Positions 1 through 8,900 of a DNA stretch of 16,517 nt are shown here, piece after piece; positions within the stretch are counted from its first letter, which is position 1; the number at the start of each line of letters is the position of its first letter. The translations under genes and the position numbers were made by a program. Source of the stretch: JBBRLG01 sp038231495 (GTDB lineage Bacteria > Planctomycetota > Planctomycetia > Gemmatales > Gemmataceae); NCBI GenBank assembly GCA_038231495.1, contig JBBRLG010000084.1:1-16517 (forward strand), written 5' to 3'. A model generated the notes under the pieces. The model did no database searches. It was not told the DNA's origin and saw nothing but the letters and a program-made list of their open reading frames with translations.

Positions 1-457
1 CGACGACGACCGGGCCTGTCCGACCCGAGCCACGCCAATCCACATATGGCGAGGGTCCAACCGTTCTTGCGCAAACGCTTTCCGCAAGACAGCCGTAAAC
101 CATTTTTCAGTATGCTCTTACGCATCACCAACGACGCCGGATCGACCCACGCCAATCTCGACCCTCGCCACGAAAAGGCCGACCCTCGCCAAAGTCAAAC
201 GGGGTGTCGTTCGCGTGCGCCAGTGGACGCTGGCGCACGCGAAAAAACGTCCGCAGTCGGTGAATGGCTCTCCGCTCACCTCGGGGGCGAGGGCAGGAAG
301 CGTTTCGCTCCCCGAAAGATTTGCCACACCCCACGCGAAGCCCGGCCCGGCCATGCAGGTTGGGCCGCGGTCGATCCGCGCGGTTGTTTTTCGGCTCCTT
401 TCAGGTACAGTAGGTCATTCGCGCCGACGGCCCGAGCGCCCCAACCGAGATAACCTA
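1..457. other. Non-coding region upstream of gatB with short repeats
   Basis: No convincing gene is seen here; the open frames on both strands are short, rich in Arg/Pro and overlap each other without recognisable protein families. The stretch holds short repeats: GACCCTCGCCA occurs at 160-170 and 181-191 and in reverse complement at 47-57, and CACGCCAATC occurs at 31-40 and 148-157. A 7-bp inverted repeat (TCTTGCG/CGCAAGA) spans 65-89, and a stronger hairpin is listed separately at 210-243. A very weak promoter-like pair, TTGTTT at 384-389 and TACAGT at 406-411 with a 16-bp spacer, lies about 45 bp before the gatB start. The left edge may contain the flank of a gene outside the window. Confidence 0.6.
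210..243. repeat. Perfect 14-bp inverted repeat (hairpin)
   Basis: The arms TTCGCGTGCGCCAG (210-223) and CTGGCGCACGCGAA (230-243) are exact reverse complements around a 6-nt loop, TGGACG. On the plus strand the hairpin is followed by four more A residues, not by T residues; on the minus strand it has no T tract after it either. It is therefore not a canonical intrinsic terminator in either direction. It lies about 215 bp upstream of gatB and could be a protein-binding palindrome, an RNA structure in a long leader, or a dispersed repeat. Confidence 0.75.
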
Positions 458-1927
458 ATGGCGGACCTCCCCTATCGCATCGTCATCGGCCTGGAAGTCC
501 ACGTGCAGATGCTGACGCGCACCAAGCTTTTCTGCGGCTGTAGCACGCAGTTCGGCCTGGTGCCCAACTCGGCGACCTGCCCCGTCTGTATCGGCATGCC
601 GGGCACCTTGCCGGTCATGAACCGTCGTGCCTTTGAACTCGCCCTCCGCGCCGCGCTCGCCCTCAATTGCGAAATCGCCTCGTTTACCAAGTGGGATCGC
701 AAGAACTATTACTACCCCGACCTGCCCAAGAATTACCAGATCAGCCAGTACGATTTGCCGTTCAGCCACGACGGCTACCTGGAAATCGAAACGGCTATTG
801 GTCCAAAGAAGATCGGCATTATCCGCGTCCACCTCGAAGAGGACGCCGGCAAGATGCTGCACGACGAGCAGGGCACCGGCAAGGACAGCCTTGTGGACTT
901 AAATCGGACCGGTACGCCGCTGTGCGAAATCGTCAGCCAGCCGGACCTCACGTCGCCGGAGGAGGCCAAGGCGTACCTGGAAGAAATTCGCCTCTTGCTG
1001 CGCGAGATCGGCGTCTCCGACTGCGAGATGCAAGAGGGCAGTCTCCGCTGCGACGCCAACGTCAACCTCCACGTCCCGCAGCCCGACGGCAGTATTGCGG
1101 CCACGCCGATCGTCGAGGTGAAAAACCTCAACAGCTTCCGCGCGGTCGAACGCGCCATGAAATACGAAGCCCAACGGCAATACGACGATTTTCAGCGAAC
1201 CGGCTTGCGCATGGGTCAGGCGGCCAAGGCGACCGCCGGCTGGGACGAGGTCCGCGGCGTCACGGTCGTCCAGCGGCGCAAAGAAGAGGCGTCGGATTAC
1301 CGTTACTTTCCTGAGCCGGACCTGGTGCCCATTACGGTGGACGACGCCTGGGTTGCGCGCACCCGCGCCGCGATGGGCGAACTGCCCGCCGTGCAGCGCA
1401 GCCGCCTGAGTTCTCAGTACAAGCTGTCGCCCTACGACGCCAACATCCTGACGCACCAGGGCCGTGCGTTCGTCGGCTACTTCGAGGACTTGGCGGCGCG
1501 CTGTGGCGACGCGAAGACGGCGAGCAATTGGATGACGAATAAGGTACTCTCGACGCTGAACCAGGAAAAGGTGGCAATCGGCGACTTCAAAATCCCGTCG
1601 GCAAACCTGGCTGAATTACTGGCCGAGCAGAAGACGACGGGCCTGAGCAAGCAGATGGCCGAGGAAGTGTTTGGCCGCATGTTAGCGACCGCTTGCACGG
1701 CGAAGGAGGCCATCGACCAGCTCGGCATCAAGGCGGTGGACGCGGGCGCGTTGGCCGAGATCGTGCGTAAGGCGGTCGCGGCGAACCCGAAGGCGGTTGC
1801 CGATTTCAAGAAGGGCAAGGCCGCGGCCGCCCAGTCGATCTTCGGCGCGGTGATGCGGGAAACGAAAGGTACGGCCAAGCCGGACGTGGTGCGGCAGCTG
1901 TTGGATGAGGAGTTGAAAAAAGCGTAA
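458..1927 (+). CDS. gatB: Asp-tRNA(Asn)/Glu-tRNA(Gln) amidotransferase subunit B
   Basis: GatB is the kinase/transamidase subunit of the GatCAB complex, which turns misacylated Glu-tRNA(Gln) and Asp-tRNA(Asn) into Gln-tRNA and Asn-tRNA in the cytoplasm, using ammonia from GatA. The 489-residue product has the family's usual length. Near the N-terminus it shows the GLEVHVQ start motif (about 11-17) and the zinc-site cysteines C26, C28, C41 and C44 (CGCST and CPVCIGMPG). It also has KNYYYPDLPKNYQISQ, HLEEDAGK and DLNRTGTPLCEIVSQPD in the catalytic domain. The C-terminal half is the YqeY-like tRNA-binding domain, ending in the GKAAAAQ...GAVMRETKG signature. The ATG at 458 is preferred over an in-frame GTG at 215, because the family homology begins at MADLPYRIVIGLEVHVQ and the 81 extra residues have no known counterpart. 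There is no clear Shine-Dalgarno sequence, and gatA and gatC are not in the window. The gene converges on the sugar transferase gene, 15 bp away. Confidence 0.97.
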   Translation: MADLPYRIVIGLEVHVQMLTRTKLFCGCSTQFGLVPNSATCPVCIGMPGTLPVMNRRAFELALRAALALNCEIASFTKWDRKNYYYPDLPKNYQISQYDLPFSHDGYLEIETAIGPKKIGIIRVHLEEDAGKMLHDEQGTGKDSLVDLNRTGTPLCEIVSQPDLTSPEEAKAYLEEIRLLLREIGVSDCEMQEGSLRCDANVNLHVPQPDGSIAATPIVEVKNLNSFRAVERAMKYEAQRQYDDFQRTGLRMGQAAKATAGWDEVRGVTVVQRRKEEASDYRYFPEPDLVPITVDDAWVARTRAAMGELPAVQRSRLSSQYKLSPYDANILTHQGRAFVGYFEDLAARCGDAKTASNWMTNKVLSTLNQEKVAIGDFKIPSANLAELLAEQKTTGLSKQMAEEVFGRMLATACTAKEAIDQLGIKAVDAGALAEIVRKAVAANPKAVADFKKGKAAAAQSIFGAVMRETKGTAKPDVVRQLLDEELKKA

Positions 1928-1930
1928 TTT

Positions 1931-1943
1931 GCCGCTTGCGGCT
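1931..1943. repeat. Short palindromic repeat at the gatB/sugar-transferase junction
   Basis: GCCGCTTGCGGCT contains the inverted repeat GCCGC-TT-GCGGC and sits between two convergent stop codons; its last base belongs to the sugar transferase stop codon. The same 13-mer occurs at 13474-13486 inside the large hairpin between the other convergent gene pair of this window, and its reverse complement forms the opposite arm there. It may be a truncated copy of a dispersed palindromic repeat or a weak bidirectional transcription stop; no T tract follows it on either side. Confidence 0.5.
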
Positions 1944-2674
1944 TAGCGCTCCGCGGCTTCGACTTCCAACCGGCCCGGCACGCCACACAGCGGGGCCACG
2001 ATGCGAAACGGCAATCCCAGCGCGTGGATCGCGGTGCAGACGACGAGACGCACGTCCAGGCCGAAGGTTAGGTTCCGGAGGTAATACAAGTCGTAACCGA
2101 GCTTGCGGGCCACGCCGGTGATGTCGGTGTCCGGCGGCAAATTGACTTGCGCCAGGCCCGTCAAGCCGGGATTCACCAATAAGCGGTCGCGGTACTGTGG
2201 GATATGGCGTTCGAGTTGCGGCACGAACTCCGGGCGCTCGGGCCGCGGCCCGACCAGGCTCATGTCGCCGCGGATGACGTTCCACAACTGCGGCAGTTCG
2301 TCGAGGTGCGCGGCCCGCAGGAACCGGCCGAAGCCCGTGACGCGGGTGTCGCCCGGGTTGGACCAGCGCACGCCCGAATGGCGTTCGCAGTTGTTCGCCA
2401 TCGTCCGGATTTTGTAGATCGTAAACGGCTTGCCATTCTTGCCCAGGCGCGTTTGCGAATAGATCGCCGGGCCGGCCGAAGAGAGTTTCACGACGAGCAT
2501 TACCACGAGGATGACCGGCGACGCCACGATCAAAATGAGGATCGCGCAAGCGCGGTCGAAAAGGGCTTTGAACGCGGTATACGGCGTAGCCGGCAGGGCG
2601 ACGGCGGCAGGCCGTCGAGGCGGTTGGTCCGCCAGGCGCGCGGCGGCTTCGGGTGCGGCACTCGTCTGGAGCAT
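1943..2674 (-). CDS. Short-form polyprenyl-phosphate sugar-1-phosphate transferase
   Basis: This family (bacterial sugar transferase, the WcaJ/RfbP/PglC catalytic domain) moves a sugar-1-phosphate from a nucleotide sugar onto undecaprenyl phosphate at the inner face of the cytoplasmic membrane. That is the first step of an exopolysaccharide, O-antigen or glycan repeat unit. The 243-residue protein is the short form, without the N-terminal membrane domain of WcaJ. A Pro/Ala-rich tail (1-33) is followed by FKALFDRA (35-42), a hydrophobic re-entrant segment (about 42-62), QTRLGKNGKPFTIYKIRTM (74-92), the catalytic-site motif LDELPQLWNV (124-133), GDMSLVGPRP (136-145) and NPGLTGLAQV (168-177). 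These are all expected core motifs. The ATG at 2674 is preceded by AAGGGA a few bases upstream. No flippase, polymerase or other glycosyltransferase of such a pathway is in view, so the sugar and the final polymer cannot be named. The nearest gene upstream on this strand is the glucan synthase, 285 bp away. Confidence 0.93.
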   Translation of the reverse strand: MLQTSAAPEAAARLADQPPRRPAAVALPATPYTAFKALFDRACAILILIVASPVILVVMLVVKLSSAGPAIYSQTRLGKNGKPFTIYKIRTMANNCERHSGVRWSNPGDTRVTGFGRFLRAAHLDELPQLWNVIRGDMSLVGPRPERPEFVPQLERHIPQYRDRLLVNPGLTGLAQVNLPPDTDITGVARKLGYDLYYLRNLTFGLDVRLVVCTAIHALGLPFRIVAPLCGVPGRLEVEAAER

Positions 2675-2815
2675 GATCCCTTACGGCATAAGCGCGGTCG
2701 TGGCGAGGCCGGCAACGCGCCGTCGTTAGCGCGAGGTATAACCGGCCCCTGTTCCGTTCCGTAAGGCAACATAGCTCATTTCTGAAGCGGCCGCGGGCAA
2801 TTGCGTTTTGGCGAA

Positions 2816-2877
2816 CCGGCTGCGTCATCTGCCGGGTGAGGGCCACGGGCGCTTTACCCGGCAGCTCACGCAGCCGG
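2816..2877. repeat. 22-bp imperfect hairpin after the glucan synthase gene
   Basis: The arms at 2816-2837 and 2856-2877 pair over 22 positions with two mismatches around an 18-nt loop: CCGGCTGCGT and CTGCCGGGT in the left arm meet ACCCGGCAG and ACGCAGCCGG in the right. The hairpin begins about 80 bp past the stop codon of the glucan synthase gene, in its direction of transcription, and 142 bp before the sugar transferase start. It lacks a T tract, so it may be a factor-assisted transcription stop or a dispersed palindrome. The rest of the 2675-2959 gap holds no gene. A weak minus-strand promoter-like pair lies between (TTACGG at 2759-2764 and TTATAC at 2736-2741, read on the minus strand, 17-bp spacer), which would serve the sugar transferase. 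Confidence 0.6.
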
Positions 2878-2959
2878 GGTGGGCGACTTATTTGCCACTT
2901 CCCACTCCCTTTCCCGGCGCTTACCCCGGTGCTTTGACCCACGGCTCAACCGATCACTG

Positions 2960-5900
2960 TCACCCCATTGTCACTGCAACGGCGTGTTCCTTGCCGTCAT
3001 CGACCAACTCGATCGACCCCTTTTCGATTGCCTTGCCGTCCACGACCATCCCGCGCACGCCGCGTTCGACCTTGTTGGGGTTCACAACCTTGATGCGATA
3101 GGTCGCCGAGCCGTGGCGGTAGACGATCTCGAACCCCGGCCATTCCGCCGGGATGCACGGGTCGAGCTTGAGTTTTGTCCCCTGCGGTTGGAAGCCGAGC
3201 ATCGTTTCCAACCCGGTGCGGTACAGCCAACTCGCGGAGCCGGTGTACCACGTCCAGCCGCCGCGGCCGGAGTGCGGCGGCTCGCCGTATACGTCGCCGG
3301 CCACGACGTAAGGCTCGGTGCGGTACTTCGCCAAACCCTCCGGCGTGTTCGTGTGGTTGACGGGGTTCAACAGGTCAAAAAGCGCCATGGCCTTGCCGCC
3401 CTGGCCCAACTCCGCGGTCGCCCGGACCAGCCAGGCGGCGCCGTGCGTGTACTGGCCGCCGTTCTCGCGGATGCCCGGCACATAACCCTTGATGTAGCCC
3501 GGTTCCAGGTGGCCCTTGTCGAACGCCGGCGCGAACAGGCGGATTAGCCTGCCCTTCCAGTTCACCAGCTGTTCCTCCGCCGCAGCCATCCCCTGGCGCG
3601 CGCGGTCCGGGTCGCCTGCGCCCGACAGCACCGCCCAGGATTGGGCCAGCGAATCGATCTTGCACTCCTCGTTCTGGGCCGAGCCGAGCGGCGTGCCGTC
3701 GTCGAAATAGGCGCGGCGATACCAGCGCCCGTCCCACGCGTGGGCCTCAATGGCGGCGTGCAACTTCTCCGCCTGGTCGCGGTAGCTTTTGGCTCGGGTG
3801 CCGTCACCGCGTGCGTCGGCAACGTCCGCCATGTTGCGCAAGATCGGCAGCATAAACCAGCCGTTCCACACACTCTCGCCCTTGCCCTCGCGGCCGACGC
3901 GGTTCATGCCGTCGTTCCAGTCGCCCGTGCCCATGAGCGGCAGGCCGTGAACGCCGAACGTCAGGCCGTGGTCCACGGAACGAACGCAATGCTCGTAAAC
4001 CGTGGCCGTGTCGTCGGTCACGGTCGGCACGCGGTAATCTTCCTCCTGAGTGTCCTTGAGCAGCGGTGCCGCGATGAACGGCACTTGCTCGTCCAGCAGC
4101 GCGGTGTCGCCGGTCGCCGTGAGGTAGTGCGTGACCACGAACGGCAGCCAGAGGAAGTCGTCGGAACAGCGCGTGCGCACGCCGGCACCGCGCGGCGGGT
4201 GCCACCAGTGCTGCACGTCGCCCTCGTGAAATTGTCGGGCGGCGGCGCGCAAAATTTGGGCGCGCGTTTCTTGCGGCGCGGCGTAGGCCAACGCCATCAC
4301 GTCCTGCAACTGGTCGCGGAAGCCGTACGCCCCACCGGACTGGTAGAGTGCCGAACGCCCCCACACCCGGCAGCTGAGCACCTGGTAGAGCAGCCAGCGG
4401 TTGAGCAACAGGTCCAGCGCCGAGTTCGGCGTGCGGACTTGCACCGTGCCGAGCACTTTTTCCCATTGGGCCTTGACCTCCGCCAGCGCCGCGGTGACGT
4501 TGTTGATGTCGCGGTACTGTGCGACCAGGCGGCGCACTTCCTCGGCGGTCGCGGCCTCGCCGAGCAGGAACACGACAACCTTTTCCTCGCCGGGTTGCAG
4601 CTCGACCGTCGTTTGCAGGGCGGCGCAGGGGTCGTATTCCGCCCCCGCGTTGCCGCTCAGTTTCGGACGGGTCAGGGCGGCGGGCCGGGTCAACGAACCG
4701 TTGCGGCCCAGGAATTCGGTGCGGTCGCCCGTTACCGTCCGCGCCCGCACGTTAACGTCGGCGAAGGCGACGGCAGTTGGGAAGTCCACGTTGAAGGCGT
4801 TGCGGGCCAGCAAGACGCCGTCCCGGTCTACCTCCGTGATGACCTGCATCGGCGCATTGTCGCGCACCGTGCCCAGCACCCACTCGGCGTAAAAAGTCGC
4901 GGACAGCTTGCGCGCCTCGCGGCCGAGGTTGCGCAGCTTCAGGACGATCAGCTTCACCGGATCGACGGTCGGCACGAACAGAGTCAGCTCCTGGCCGACC
5001 TCGTGGCTGGTGTGCTCGAACACCGTGTAACCCTGGCCGTGACGCACGACGTAGGGGCTACTGGCCGGCACCGGCAGGGGCGTCGGCGTCCAGACTTCGC
5101 CGGTCGTCTCGTCGCGCAGGTAGACCACTTCGCTGGGGCTGTCGGACACCGGGTCGTTGTTCCAGGGGGTCAGCCGGTTCAGCTGGCTGTTGCCGGCCCA
5201 GGTGTAGCCCGACCCGCCCTCGGACACGAGGAAACCACATCGGGGGTTGGCGATCACGTTGATCCACGGCGCGGGCGGGAACGCGAACCCGCCACCGTCC
5301 TTGCCGTCCTTGCGCGCGGCCGTGTTGGCGGCGACGACGTATTCGCGGCCGTCCTTGCTGAAACCACCCTTGCCGTTGGGGAACAGGAGATCGGTGGGGA
5401 GCCCCGCCCCCTGACCGCCGGCACCGCCACGCGCACCGTCGCCGCGGTAGCGGGGCGCGTTCGGACCGTAGGGCGACGCCCGGTTGGTTTGTGCGGCGGG
5501 CTTGTAGCGCGCCGGTTCGATGACGGCCGCAGCCGGTGCCGCCCGTTCGAGGCGGTCGAGCTGCGCGGCGAGCGGCCCGCGGCTGGCCACGAGGACGCAG
5601 CGCGCCGCCGCCTGCAAAACCGTCCGGTCCTCGGCCGCCATGTGCGACGCCTTGCGGATGAAGACGCCGCCCGGCTTATCGACCAGACCGCGGGCGTCGC
5701 TGCCGCGCACCAGGTCCTGCAACTGCTGTTGCAAGTCTTCAAAATAGCCGGCCTGGTGTTCGTTAAGGAGGACCAGGTCAGTCTCCAATCCCTTCAACCG
5801 CCAGAACGAATGAGCGGCGAGGGCCTGTTGCACGAGGGCGATCTGGTCGGCCTGGTCGATGCGGACCAGGACGATCGGGTTGTCGCCCGAAATGCCCAGA

Positions 5901-8900
5901 CCCCACAACCGCGGCTGCCCTTCGTGGTTGGCCTTCAAGACCGCGGCCGGGGCGCGGAGGGCGGCGCCGGCATAGATGACGTAGCCGGCTAGCCGCAAGA
6001 ACAGGTGAACGTCCGGGGCCGAGACGTGCAGGTGCCGCAGCTCGACCTGGCTGTGCGCCCACGAAAGTTCAAAGCCGCGCGTGACGCCCTGGAAGTCGTG
6101 GTAATGGTCCGCCAGCGTCAGAACGTCCTCGCGCGTCTCCGCACATGCCGTGACGAACGCGACGTGGACCGACGACTCCGGCCCGACACGCACCCGGCAC
6201 CGCAGGCTGAAAATCGGGTCGAGTACCGGGCCAGTCGTGCCCGAAAGCCTGGCATCGCGTTCGATGGCGACGGGGTTGGCGGTCGTGCGCCCGCGGCCGA
6301 GGAAGCGGCCGCGGTCCGTCTCGAACTGTACTTCGCCCTCCGACCCGTGCTCGACGGCCAGGACGTGGACCGCCCACACCGGCTTCTCGTCGGGCGAGCG
6401 TGGCCGCCGGTGGCACAGGAGCGCGGTTTCCGATTTGAGATACTCGGTTTCCAGGAACAGCTTGCCGAACGCCGGGTGGGCCAGGTCGCCGGCGTGCGGC
6501 CCCAGCACCACTTCCAGGTAGCTCGTCAATTCCAACTCGTGGATGCGGGTGCCGTGGTTCGTCAGCGTCAGCCGGCGAATTTCGGCGTGCGTTTCCGGCG
6601 AAACCGTGACCTCCATCTTCGTTTCGATATGGCCATCCACCCGGCGAAACTCGGCCTTGTCGGTGGCGAACAGGACTTCGTAATCGTCGGCCTCCCGGCA
6701 AACGGGGTGGTGGCCGGCCGACCAGAGCACGCCAGTAAGCTGGTCGCGGACGTAAACGAACGGCCCCCAGGCGTCGCAGGTGCGGTCCTCGCGCCAACGG
6801 CTCACGTCGAGACCCGACCAGGTGCAGCGGCCCGACCCGGAGTTCGTGACCATGGTCGTGTAGCGCTCGCTGGACAGCAAGTGGACGCGCGGGTGTGCCG
6901 TGTACGAGGTCGTCAACCGCCGCACCGCGGGGAAGACGGTGACTTGCGCCAACGGCCCCAGGGCGGCTTCTTCGTGGTGGGGGTCCGTCAACGGCACGCC
7001 CTCGGCGATACGCTCCTGCAACAACAACTCCGTGGCGCGCACCATCGGCTCGGCACGGAAGCGGCGCGGCATCGGGTTGCCCAGCAGGCAGTTGGCCAGG
7101 GCGACGAGCGCCATGCCCTGGTGGTGGGCCATGTAGCACTTGACGACGACCAGCTTCTTCTTGGGCGGCAGCCGGTCCTCGGTGTAGTCGATCGCCTCGT
7201 AATAGCCGTGGACCCCGGCCCCGCCCTCGGCCGCCAGCCGCCGCAGGTTGTGGACCGCGGCGCGCGGCCGCACCATGACCGCGAGGATGGTGGCGTAGGG
7301 GGCGATCACGAGGTCTTTCGCCAGGCCGCGCTTCAGGCCCAGGCCGGGCACGCCGAACGCCTGGTATTGGTAGTTCAGGTGCGCGTCCACCGTGCTGAAC
7401 GCCGATTCGGAAACGCCCCAGGGGACGTGCGTCTGGCGGCCGTACTGAATCTGCCGGGAGACCGCGCCGACCTGGCTCTCGTCCAGCAACGTGCCTGTGA
7501 ACGTCGGCAGCATCAGGCGCGGCATCAAGTACTCGAACATGGTGCCGCCCCACGACAGCAGGGTGACGGCGCCGGGCGCGCGGGTCATGGGCCGGCCCAG
7601 TTGGAACCAGTGCTTCTTGGGCACGTCGCCGCGCGCCACGGCGAGAAAGCTGGTCAGTGCCGCCTCGGACGCCAGCAGATCGTAGTGCGAGTTGTCGAGC
7701 CGGCCCGCCGACAGGTTGAAGCCCGTCGCGAACAAGTTCCGCGGCTCGTTGTAAAGGAGCTTGAAATCCATGCCCCTGGCCAGGGCGTCCGAGCGCTCGA
7801 CCAGGGACTGGCAGCGGTTGAGGAGGTCCGGGGCGGTCGAACGGCCAACAGCTGCCGCCAGGCTCTCGAGCCAGGTGCGCACCTCCACGCTCGGCGCGTC
7901 GGCCGCGAGGGCCGACGCCTCCGCCACGGCCGACTCGGCCAGCGAGGCGTAGTCCGCCAGGCTGAAGGGTTTCAGCAGGAGCGCGTGCAGCCGCCGCCAA
8001 CGCGGGGCGAACGTGTTCCCGGCGTTGCCGTCACTCGTCTTGGCCGCAGCCACGCCCTGCGCGTCCAACGCGCGCGGCAGCGAGCGGAACGAATCCAGCC
8101 ACGGAGCCAGCACGGTCAACGCCAGCCGGCAGTCGCGCGTTTGCTCCGCCAGTTTGCTCGCCCAGTGCTGTAACCCTTCGGGCACTTCCTCAATGACTTC
8201 GCCGAACCCGCGCACCCGTCGTAGCAGGTCGTCGGCCCCGGCCTCCAACCGACGGAGGTGGTTGTCCCACCCCGGCAGGTCGGTCGGCGCGTCGCCCACC
8301 TGTTGCCGCAAGTCCCACACCAGCTTTTCCAGCAACACAGGGTTGTCGGGCTCGTCCGCCAGCGACGCCGGCGCTTCCGCCGTGCGCGTCGGTTCCAGGG
8401 TGCGCAACGTCTGCAGAAGTACGTCGATCGTGTCGAGTACGCCGTTGCGGACCTCGGTGCCGGGGAATGACTCCGCCGCCTTCTCCCGGAGACCGTGCTT
8501 GAACGTGAGCAGGCAAGCCAGCAGGTTGCCGCTATCGACCGTGGACAGGTAGTTGGGCGGCAGCGGCTTCAACGACTGGGTGTCGTACCAGTTCATCAGA
8601 TGGCCGTGCGATTTCTCCAGCCGGTCGAACGTCAGGAACGTCTTTTCCACCCGGCCAATGAGGGTGGCGAGGCTCAAGTAGCCGAAGTCGTGGGCACCCA
8701 GCGCCGACAGCAGGTACAGGCCCATGTTGGTGGGCGAAGTGCGGTGGGCGATCTCCCCCTTGGGTTCCTCCTGGAAGTTGTCCGGCGGCAACCAGTTGTC
8801 CTCCTCGGCGACGAACGTCTCGAAAAAGCCCCAGGTTTGGCGGGCCAGGCGGCGCAGCTCGCGGCGCTCGGTGAGGGTCAACGCCGGCTCCGAAGAACGG

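Noticed and set aside
210..243. Intrinsic terminator
   Set aside because: The stem is strong, but no T tract follows it on either strand.
384..411. Sigma-70-like promoter of gatB
   Set aside because: TTGTTT and TACAGT with 16-bp spacing match the consensus at only 3 and 4 of 6 positions, which is too weak for a separate feature.
46..453. Possible small gene before gatB
   Set aside because: There is no recognisable family or ribosome binding site, and it runs through the repeats and the hairpin at 210-243.
1806..2942. Minus-strand open frame of 378 codons over the sugar transferase
   Set aside because: It is Arg/Pro-rich, overlaps the end of gatB and the whole sugar transferase in another frame, and the latter has all the family motifs.
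3641..5992. Long plus-strand open frame (783 codons) opposite the glucan synthase
   Set aside because: It is rich in Arg, Val and Gly, has no known domain and mirrors the codon bias of the high-GC gene on the other strand. The same holds for 6005-8173 and 9935-11404.
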